A program made the position numbers and the translations under genes. Under the pieces are notes generated by a model, which was given only the letters and a program-made list of their open reading frames with translations, was not told where the DNA came from and searched no databases. A DNA stretch of 64,000 nt, from contig OW818699.1 of assembly GCA_942493385.1 (NCBI GenBank), forward strand, positions 3,348,001 to 3,412,000, written 5' to 3'. The first letter of the stretch is position 1; the number at the start of each line of letters is the position of its first letter. Source of the stretch: UBA8389 sp942493385. GTDB taxonomy: Bacteria; Bacteroidota; Bacteroidia; Bacteroidales; UBA1402. Below, one piece after another: positions 26,380 through 33,441 of this stretch.

Positions 26380-27450
26380 CTAAATCCGCTGATAAACCCT
26401 GATGTAATCGACTTTCATCAGGACAGGTAGGTTAAAAATCGCATCATCGATCGTTCCTCCCATATTTCCTCCCACCGCCACATTGAAGATGAAGAAGAAA
26501 TTGCTCTTGAAAGGCCAGTTTTTAACGGTCGAACCAACGTGTTGCTCCCACAAAGTTGCGGTAAGCGTTCCGTCTATGTAGAAACGAATGCAATCGTCGC
26601 CTTCGCTCGCTTGTTTTTCCCACTCGATGGCGTAGGTATGATAACTGCCTTCGAGATTGCTCAGGTATTTTCGTGCCGACCAGTTGTTTCCTTTGGCACC
26701 ATTTTTCTCATACGTATGAACGGCATGCGAAATCATGGTCGGATCCGATCCGACATGCTCCATGATGTCCACTTCTCCACAGGTCGGCCAACTGGTCGAA
26801 CCAAAATTGGAGCCCAACATCCAATAAGCAGGCCAGGTTCCTTTCCCCACCGGCAAACTGATGCGTGCTTCGATCTTCCCATAGGTGTAATTCACCTTAT
26901 TCCGCGTATTGATGCGGGCTGAAGTGTACCCGTTGGAACCATAGGTTTCCTTTTTGGCTTCAATGACCAAGCTTCCATTTTCCAAACGTAGATTGTCCGT
27001 ACGGTTGGTGTAATTCTGCTTTTCATTGTTGCCCCAGCCACCGCCGCCGGTTTCAATATTCCATTTGGTCAAGTCCAGGGTCGTTTCGTCAAACTCATCC
27101 GCCCAAACCAACTGGAAGGGCAAATCGGTTTTGGTGACGTTAACCAGGCAAGTTGAGCTCACACTGTCGGCTTTCGCCGTTATGGTGACCGATCCACGAG
27201 CCAAGCTCTTAACCATTCCGTTTGAAACAGTGGCTACTTTTATATTGGACGAAGTCCATATTACATCCGCTTTTGCTCCTTCGGGCAACAACTGTGTCGT
27301 CAACAGCACGGAATCTCCGGCTGTCAATGTTTGTTCGGTTGCGCTCAACACCACTTCCTGCGTCAAAACATCGGGAAGTTCATCGGTACCGCAACAAACA
27401 AGTGTCAAGGGGAGAAGAAGGATTGCAAAGATGTAGCGTATGGATTTCAT
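26380..27450 (-). CDS. GH16 beta-1,3-glucanase lipoprotein with BIG2 domain
   Basis: The start is the ATG at 27450; the codon just before it is TTG. The 356-residue product has a lipoprotein signal ending LTLVCCG, a bacterial Ig-like group 2 domain (about 27-107), then a GH16 domain. The GH16 active site is CGEVDIMEHV: E226 nucleophile, D228, E231 acid/base. The VWADEFDETTLDLTKWNIE opening and the GKGTWPAYWMLG cleft segment match laminarinase-type GH16 enzymes. It is probably anchored on the outer membrane, with BIG2 as a stalk, to cut beta-1,3-glucan before SusCD uptake. The preceding gene, the surface binding lipoprotein, has the same BIG2 stalk. A stem-loop separates the two genes. Confidence 0.92.
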   Translation of the reverse strand: MKSIRYIFAILLLPLTLVCCGTDELPDVLTQEVVLSATEQTLTAGDSVLLTTQLLPEGAKADVIWTSSNIKVATVSNGMVKSLARGSVTITAKADSVSSTCLVNVTKTDLPFQLVWADEFDETTLDLTKWNIETGGGGWGNNEKQNYTNRTDNLRLENGSLVIEAKKETYGSNGYTSARINTRNKVNYTYGKIEARISLPVGKGTWPAYWMLGSNFGSTSWPTCGEVDIMEHVGSDPTMISHAVHTYEKNGAKGNNWSARKYLSNLEGSYHTYAIEWEKQASEGDDCIRFYIDGTLTATLWEQHVGSTVKNWPFKSNFFFIFNVAVGGNMGGTIDDAIFNLPVLMKVDYIRVYQRI

Positions 27451-27466
27451 CAATGGAAGTATTAAA

Positions 27467-27499
27467 TCGTGCAGTGGACTAAATCAACCCACTGCACGA
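27467..27499 (-). promoter_or_regulatory. 11-bp perfect stem-loop between SGBP and GH16 genes
   Basis: TCGTGCAGTGG (27467-27477) pairs perfectly with CCACTGCACGA (27489-27499) around an 11-base loop. It sits in the 58 bases between the binding-lipoprotein stop and the GH16 start. On the minus strand the stem is followed by ATTTAATACTT rather than a U-run; the run of A lies on the upstream side. It therefore looks like an mRNA-stabilising or partial attenuation hairpin in the operon. On the plus strand it is followed by ATGATTTTTTT, so it could also stop antisense transcription. Confidence 0.6.
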
Positions 27500-27508
27500 A
27501 TGATTTTT

Positions 27509-28441
27509 TTATTTCTTATAAATAAATACGGCGTCCAAATCCAGGGTTGTTCCTGGGACTCCGCCAGCTAGGAACATCAATACATTCTTGCCAGTCATGC
27601 CTGTCGTATAAAGCAAACCATTTGCTTTGAACGTTGTCATCGGAATTTCAATTTCATGCCACTCACCATCACGAGCGAAATCGGTCACGGCAGGTGTGAC
27701 ATTGCCATTGTCGTTGAAACCAGAGGCGCCGATGGCAATCTTACCGTTAGACTGTCCGTCCATTCCAATCAAATATACGGCTTGACTTCTGCTTCTGATA
27801 ACCAAGTGCAGGTAATAATTTTGGGGATTTGTAGTAACATCGACCAATTTGTCCAACAAGTCACTGCCGGCAACGTTGAAGCCACCACCGGACCAACCGA
27901 CTGAACCGACAACAAGGCTCATCCAATCTTCCACTTCGCCATAAGCATTCGGACCAGTGGGGGTACCGGCAGACATCGTATTTTCCCAAATGTACAGGAA
28001 TTTAGTGGATTCATCGGGACGAAGGTCGGCAACGATTTTGCCTTGGATTGCCTTGGCGCTGACGGTGTCCAAGATGATGGGATAGTATGCCGATCCCTGA
28101 AGTGAATGACTGAAATTTGTACGTTCAGTGATTGTTACCGCACACGTTGCAGTAAAGGTTTCGACCGTAGCGGTAATCGTAGTCGTTCCCATTGTGAGTG
28201 CGGTGATGACACCTCTGGAGTTCACAGTAGCAACCGTTTGGTTGGAAGAAGTCCAAGCAACAGTTCCAGTGGCACCCTTAGGAGCCAATGTAGCTTTCAA
28301 AGCAAGAGTATCACCGACACCGAAGGAGACAGACGTTTCGTCCAAAGTGATACCGCTGACAGCAGTGTCTTCTGGTGTACAGGCATTGAACAAAACCAGA
28401 GTCGTACTCAGGAACAGGACAAATAAACTTTTTAGTTTCAT
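27509..28441 (-). CDS. Surface glycan-binding lipoprotein (SGBP-type) with BIG2
   Basis: This 310-residue lipoprotein (lipobox LFNAC, Cys21) has a BIG2 Ig-like domain (about 28-105, ending VTITERT). A C-terminal ~200-residue beta-sandwich contains many aromatics (FLYIWENTM, DWMSLVVGSVGWSGGGFNV) and ends DLDAVFIYKK. No enzyme motif is seen. The position directly after susD is the usual slot for a SusE/F or SGBP-B protein, which captures polysaccharide on the outer membrane for the SusCD complex. Beta-1,3-glucan is the predicted ligand from context. Sequence alone does not reveal the binding site. Confidence 0.8.
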   Translation of the reverse strand: MKLKSLFVLFLSTTLVLFNACTPEDTAVSGITLDETSVSFGVGDTLALKATLAPKGATGTVAWTSSNQTVATVNSRGVITALTMGTTTITATVETFTATCAVTITERTNFSHSLQGSAYYPIILDTVSAKAIQGKIVADLRPDESTKFLYIWENTMSAGTPTGPNAYGEVEDWMSLVVGSVGWSGGGFNVAGSDLLDKLVDVTTNPQNYYLHLVIRSRSQAVYLIGMDGQSNGKIAIGASGFNDNGNVTPAVTDFARDGEWHEIEIPMTTFKANGLLYTTGMTGKNVLMFLAGGVPGTTLDLDAVFIYKK

Positions 28442-28479
28442 AATTAAAGGATTAAGAGGATTAAGTTAATTAGGTTATG

Positions 28480-30039
28480 TTATTCGTATAAAGGATTCTG
28501 ATCCATTTGATTCAAATCAATTTCTTTGCTTGGAATTGGAAACAATTCATGTTTTCCAACTATAAATGCAGCCATATGGTTTTGAGCCTCAGGCGTTTCA
28601 CCTGCTTTATAGGCATCCATGACCGAACCGGCTACGCCCCAGCGGCACAGATCAAACCAACGGTGACCTTCCATGGCCAGTTCAACCCGACGTTCGTGAC
28701 GGATGGCTTTCTGCAAGTCGTCCTTGTTGTCGGCATAGGTTCCGTAGGGGAAAGCGGGCAGAATAGCTGCATTTCCACGGGCACGGGCACGAACCCTTTC
28801 CAATGCACTTTTGGCATCAACCAAATTGTTGTTTTCACAGCACGCTTCGGCATACATCAGCAGCACATCGGCAAAACGGATCACTTTCGTATTGATTGGG
28901 CCACGGGTGGCATGGGTTAATTTATAGAACGTTCCGTCTGAATTCATCAACGCATATTTGCGGTTCAAATAACGGGAACCAAGATAAATTTCCTGTTCAG
29001 GCGTTTCAATTTGCGCATCGGACGGATTCAAAATGGTTGAATCGCGACGAGGATCACCGGCTTCAAATTCGTTGTACAGGTTTTGGGTTGGTTTGTTGAA
29101 ACCCCATCCACCACCTAGTTTGGAAGAACGAGAACGGGTAAGGATGGGAGTAAAAGTACCGCGGGTGAAACCGTTGCCTTCACCGTAATCGCTGGTCGGA
29201 TCTTCCATGAATTGGATTTCAAACACCGATTCAGGTCCATTTTCACCAACAAGGGTGAAATTGTCGTTGTAATTGGTGGTCAAATCGTATTCGTTGGAGG
29301 CGATGATGGAATCTCCCCAAATCTCGGCAGCAGCATATTGATGCATGTACAGATTGGCCTTTAACAACATGGCTTGTGCGGCACCTTTGGTTGCACGGCC
29401 AAGATCGGATTGATCGTAGCGACTTTTAATCCATAGACGAGCGTTGGCATCGGTCAAATCACTGATGATTTGTGCATAAATGGCATCGGAGCTGGCACGG
29501 GGCTGCTTCCAGTTCGCCTGAGACTCTACCGGTGCTGTTACCAAGGGTACACCACCAAAAATTCGGACCAAACGGAAATAATACAAGGCTCTCAGGTACT
29601 TCAGTTCGCCTAGGAGTCGGCTTTGGACGGAAGCTGTCATGACCGCATCGGTTTCCATTTCAGGAATCTGCATCAAAGGCAGGTTGCAGCGTGCAATCCC
29701 CTGGTACTGTGCCCTGTAGAAATCGAGCAACAAACCATTGTTGGAATTGGTCTTAAAGTTTTCCAGATCGTACACATCGGCCATGTCCGCAATGGATTGT
29801 CCACCTTTCAAGGCGTCGTCTGAAACCACGTCACCGATAAACCATTCGGGATAATAGGTGGAGCTGTATTCCCACATCAAGGGCACATAGGCAGCATTGG
29901 TCGTTTGGATGGCCGTCTTTCCAACTGTAAAGAAATCTTCGAGTTTGGTCACACCAGGTGTCGGTTCCAACAGCCAGGATTCACAGGAAGTCAACGATAG
30001 CAGTGACAGCGATGTGATCAATATAAGTTGCTTTTTCAT
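28480..30039 (-). CDS. susD: SusD/RagB-family outer-membrane lipoprotein
   Basis: This 519-residue lipoprotein (lipobox SLTSC, Cys19) has the RagB/SusD layout. The N-terminal helical TPR scaffold includes LGELKYLRALYYFRLVRIFG and VDAKSALERVRARARG. The C-terminus carries IRHERRVELAMEGHRWFDL, the classic SusD signature, and ends LNQMDQNPLYE. SusD proteins form the hinged lid of the SusC transporter and bind glycans. The gene is 21 bases after susC and 38 bases before the SGBP gene. The ligand is predicted to be a beta-1,3-glucan oligosaccharide from the enzymes of the operon. The symbol marks the family, not proven starch use. Confidence 0.95.
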   Translation of the reverse strand: MKKQLILITSLSLLSLTSCESWLLEPTPGVTKLEDFFTVGKTAIQTTNAAYVPLMWEYSSTYYPEWFIGDVVSDDALKGGQSIADMADVYDLENFKTNSNNGLLLDFYRAQYQGIARCNLPLMQIPEMETDAVMTASVQSRLLGELKYLRALYYFRLVRIFGGVPLVTAPVESQANWKQPRASSDAIYAQIISDLTDANARLWIKSRYDQSDLGRATKGAAQAMLLKANLYMHQYAAAEIWGDSIIASNEYDLTTNYNDNFTLVGENGPESVFEIQFMEDPTSDYGEGNGFTRGTFTPILTRSRSSKLGGGWGFNKPTQNLYNEFEAGDPRRDSTILNPSDAQIETPEQEIYLGSRYLNRKYALMNSDGTFYKLTHATRGPINTKVIRFADVLLMYAEACCENNNLVDAKSALERVRARARGNAAILPAFPYGTYADNKDDLQKAIRHERRVELAMEGHRWFDLCRWGVAGSVMDAYKAGETPEAQNHMAAFIVGKHELFPIPSKEIDLNQMDQNPLYE

Positions 30040-30060
30040 AGCTTATTCGTATTTTCTAAA

Positions 30061-33000
30061 TTATAAATCCAGGTTGATTCCGATGCTCAAAGTGCGGGTC
30101 TGCGGATAATTTCCATAATCCACCCCACTGCCCACTTCTGGATCGTATCCGGTATAGTTGGTCAAAGTCAACAAGTTGTTGGCCGAAAGGTACACACGGC
30201 ATTTGCTGATGGTGAGCTTGTTGGTGATGCTCTTGGGCAAGGTGTACCCAATTTGCATGTTTTTAAGTCGAAGGTAAGCGCCGCTTTCCACGAAACGACT
30301 GGAGTTATCCATGTTCAGTGAACTTCCATAAGGATTGGGGATGGTTCCGTTCGGTGTGCTTGCTGTCCAAACATTGCGCATGGTCGTACTCAGCGTAGCA
30401 ACACTTCCTGTTCCCTCCGTTCGTTCACGCACGGCATTGTACAACTCATTGCCATAAATACCTTGAAAAAATACTTGTAGGTCGAACCCTTTGTAATCAG
30501 CACCGAGGTTCAAAGCGTAGGTGAGCCATGGGAACGGATTCCCGATATCGGTTTTGTCGTTATCGTCAATAATGCCGTCAGCATTTCTGTCATTGAATTT
30601 GGCATCGCCAGCATGATAGGGTATCGTAGTGGCAGTGTAGTTGGTCAGGTGTTGGAGCGCTTCCGCATCCGATTGGTAGATGCCATCGTACTGGTATCCC
30701 CAGAGTGTATATAGGCCATAGCCCTCGTCAGAAATGGCACGGTCGTGATACACCCGGTCGCCACCGTTCAATGCTGTCAACCGATTCTTAATGAGCGAAA
30801 GGTTGCCGCTTATTGAATAATTCAACTTTTGCAAGTGGTTCTGATGTTCAAGCGTCAATTCGATGCCCTGATTACGTACCGTTCCTACATTGGCAACAGG
30901 ATCGTACCGGTTGCCGACCTGAGCCGGAGCCTTGACCGAAAGCAACATTTCTTTGGTATCGCGCTGGAAAAGATCGATCGTACCATTCAGCATGCCCTTG
31001 AAAAAGCCAAAGTCGATACCGCCGTTGATCTGTTCGGTGGTTTCCCATTTGCCTCCTTTGTTCACCAAAGTCAACATGGTTGCACCGGTAGCCAGTGACT
31101 GGGTCGAACCCAACGTGTAATCCACAAAGGTTGGTCCGGAATTGAAAATCTTGGGTGTGAAACTATCGTCCCTAATCTGATCATTACCAATCTGTCCCCA
31201 TCCAAAGCGGGCTTTGAGGTAATCCAAGTTTTCAGTGCCGTTCAACCAATCTTCCTCACTCATGCGCCATGCTATGGCCGTTGAAGGGAAATAGCCCCAA
31301 AGGTTTTCCGGAAATTTGCTGGATGCATCGGCTCTGAAATTCAATGTCACCATGTAGCGGCTGTTGTAGGAGTAATGCAGACGTCCCAATAGGGAAAACA
31401 TCCTGCTTCGGGATACTCCGTCGCTGGAGTAGGTCCTGTCTTCCGTTGTCTGGGACAAGTACCAATTGTTTTCGGTCGGATTCAGTATGCTGGCACCAGC
31501 GCCACCGATGCTGTAGTAATTTGATTCCTGCGACGTTTGTCCCAACATAGCCGTCATGCTGTGCATGCCCTGACTTTTGACATAGGTCAAGGTATTTTCC
31601 AAAATCATCATGCTGTAACGGGACATGCTGCTGGACAGAAAATTCTTGTCCGACTTGTCGTAGGATGAATATTCATAGGCTTCTTTGAACAAACGGTCGC
31701 GGTTGTTGGATAAATCCATATTCAATGCCGACCGGAATACCAGATTCTTGATGGGCGTTATTTCCATGAAAACATTGCCGACCCAACGTTCCACACTGCT
31801 TTCAGGATGGCTGTTTTCGACCATTGAAAAAGGATTGGTCACATTTCTGAAATTGGACGAAGCAGCGATTTGATCACTCAAATCCTTACCGAACAAATTG
31901 ATGGAACCCGCACTGTAATGGGTTGGATCCCAAGGTGCCATAGCCATCGCTGCTGAAAGAACGGAAGCACCTGGACTGGAATTGTTGTTCATGGCATTGC
32001 GACCGGTCGACGTCATAAACGACAGGTTTTCTCCAACGGTCAGCCAACTGCGCAGAGCGTGTGAAGTGTTCAAGCGCAATGTCAAGCGATTATAATTGGA
32101 GCCGATGATGGTTCCTTCTTGCGTGAAGTAGCCCACACTGAAGGCGTATTTGTCCTTTGCTGTACCACCGTCGAACGACAGGTGGTAGTTTTGAATGGGT
32201 GCATTTGCATTGAACACTTCTTCCTGCCAATCGGTTTCCACCGTTGAATAATCAAAACCGGACGGATTGGCCGTGGTCAACACGGATGGGAAATAGGGTG
32301 ATTTGCCAAGACGATAAGCCGACAACCACTTATTGAATCCGTAATTCCTGAAATAGTTCTTTTCCGAATTCAAGTTGTTCAGGTCGATGATGGTGCTGAC
32401 AAATTCATCACGCTTCATCAAATCCAGTTTCTTCCAACGGTTTTGAATGCCAGTAAACATATTGAAGGAAATGTTGGCTTTACCTTCCTTACCTTTTTTG
32501 GTAGTCACCATAATAACACCGTTGGCTCCTCTTGAACCATAAATGGCGGTGGAGGAAGCATCTTTTAGAATCTCGGTTGATTCTATGTCGTTTGGACTCA
32601 AAAAGGATATGTTATCTAAAATCATGCCATCAACCACATAAATGGGGCTACTTCCGTTCACGGTTCCGATACCGCGGATTCGAACGATGGCACCTGCACC
32701 CGGCTGGCCACTGTTGGAGTTTACGGTCAAACCGGCAGCCTTGCCTTGTAAAGCCTGGTCCAAACCAGAAGCAGGCGTGCGTTTTAGCTGATCGGCCTTG
32801 ATAGAACTCACTGCACCAGTCAAATCACTTTTCTTCATGGAGCCGTAACCGATGGCAACAATTTCATCCAATACTTTGGAGTTGGATTCCAAAACAATTT
32901 TAAGGGTTGCATCTCCTTTTATTTCCACACCCAATTCCTTATAACCTATATAAGAGAAAGTGAGCACTTTTCCCTGAGGAACTTTAACGGAGAACTTGCC

Positions 33001-33171
33001 GTCTCCATCGGTAATGGCGCCAACAGAAGAAAGGCCCTTAACAGTTAATGTAACGCCAGGCAATGGTAGACCATCTTCGGCTGCCGTTACAACACCAGAC
33101 ACTTGAGCATTTTGCGCGGAAGCCATCAAGCTTGTAAAAAGGAAACAAAGAAGCAGGATTGAATGTTTCAT
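30061..33171 (-). CDS. susC: SusC/RagA-family TonB-dependent outer-membrane transporter
   Basis: This 1036-residue protein has a signal peptide (MASAQ) and a carboxypeptidase-regulatory-like beta-sandwich (about 22-100). The plug domain has the SusC signature: IVAIGYGSMKKSDLTGAV, then GSPIYVVDGMI and STAIYGSRGANGVIMVTTKK. A 22-stranded barrel region ends LSIGINLDL. It imports oligosaccharides across the outer membrane using TonB/ExbBD energy, in complex with the SusD product. It is the first gene of the ten-gene glucan operon and is transcribed away from the SusR-like regulator. The specific substrate is inferred from the linked GH16, GH81 and GH158-like enzymes. Confidence 0.95.
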   Translation of the reverse strand: MKHSILLLCFLFTSLMASAQNAQVSGVVTAAEDGLPLPGVTLTVKGLSSVGAITDGDGKFSVKVPQGKVLTFSYIGYKELGVEIKGDATLKIVLESNSKVLDEIVAIGYGSMKKSDLTGAVSSIKADQLKRTPASGLDQALQGKAAGLTVNSNSGQPGAGAIVRIRGIGTVNGSSPIYVVDGMILDNISFLSPNDIESTEILKDASSTAIYGSRGANGVIMVTTKKGKEGKANISFNMFTGIQNRWKKLDLMKRDEFVSTIIDLNNLNSEKNYFRNYGFNKWLSAYRLGKSPYFPSVLTTANPSGFDYSTVETDWQEEVFNANAPIQNYHLSFDGGTAKDKYAFSVGYFTQEGTIIGSNYNRLTLRLNTSHALRSWLTVGENLSFMTSTGRNAMNNNSSPGASVLSAAMAMAPWDPTHYSAGSINLFGKDLSDQIAASSNFRNVTNPFSMVENSHPESSVERWVGNVFMEITPIKNLVFRSALNMDLSNNRDRLFKEAYEYSSYDKSDKNFLSSSMSRYSMMILENTLTYVKSQGMHSMTAMLGQTSQESNYYSIGGAGASILNPTENNWYLSQTTEDRTYSSDGVSRSRMFSLLGRLHYSYNSRYMVTLNFRADASSKFPENLWGYFPSTAIAWRMSEEDWLNGTENLDYLKARFGWGQIGNDQIRDDSFTPKIFNSGPTFVDYTLGSTQSLATGATMLTLVNKGGKWETTEQINGGIDFGFFKGMLNGTIDLFQRDTKEMLLSVKAPAQVGNRYDPVANVGTVRNQGIELTLEHQNHLQKLNYSISGNLSLIKNRLTALNGGDRVYHDRAISDEGYGLYTLWGYQYDGIYQSDAEALQHLTNYTATTIPYHAGDAKFNDRNADGIIDDNDKTDIGNPFPWLTYALNLGADYKGFDLQVFFQGIYGNELYNAVRERTEGTGSVATLSTTMRNVWTASTPNGTIPNPYGSSLNMDNSSRFVESGAYLRLKNMQIGYTLPKSITNKLTISKCRVYLSANNLLTLTNYTGYDPEVGSGVDYGNYPQTRTLSIGINLDL

Positions 33172-33208
33172 AGGAATGCGTCAATTCAGATTTAGATTTC
33201 GAACAATG

Positions 33209-33216
33209 CAAAAATA
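33209..33216 (-). promoter_or_regulatory. Candidate -7 element for the glucan operon
   Basis: TATTTTTG on the minus strand is an exact TAnnTTTG match 37 bases before the susC ATG. A -33 TTTG at the right distance is missing (only TTCG, 16 bases away), as expected for an activator-dependent promoter. A second TATTTTTG lies at 33286-33293. The whole 270-base divergent interval 33172-33441 is AT-rich and holds no other gene. For the regulator on the plus strand I see only a weak match (TAATATTG near 33393). Confidence 0.4.
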
Positions 33217-33281
33217 GGCTAGATCTAAGATACGAACTTCATTTTTCACCTCACATAAATTCGCTGTATACTTTAGAACAC

Positions 33282-33299
33282 TACACAAAAATACACAAA
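33282..33299. repeat. Direct repeat TACACAAA, 10-bp period: candidate operator
   Basis: TACACAAA occurs at 33282-33289 and again at 33292-33299, exactly one helical turn apart. A degenerate copy (TCACATAAA at 33251-33259) lies about three turns away on the same face. The repeats are some 80-95 bases upstream of the proposed susC start of transcription. This is a position and phasing suited to binding of the adjacent LuxR-type regulator as an activator. The link is inference; AT-rich sequence gives such repeats by chance. Confidence 0.35.
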
Positions 33300-33441
33300 C
33301 CAACATATTAACGATTTGATATACAGATATTTAATTATTCATATGCTGTACAACATGTTTTTGAATGCTTTTCAACAAGCAAAAAGAACTTAATATTGAA
33401 CGTATTTCCCGAGAAAATTAAGAAGTCAACAATTTTAGCGT

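Noticed and set aside
27467..27499. Terminator of the SusC-SusD-SGBP transcript
   Set aside because: The T-run is on the wrong side for minus-strand transcription; it would only act on plus-strand RNA, where there is no gene.
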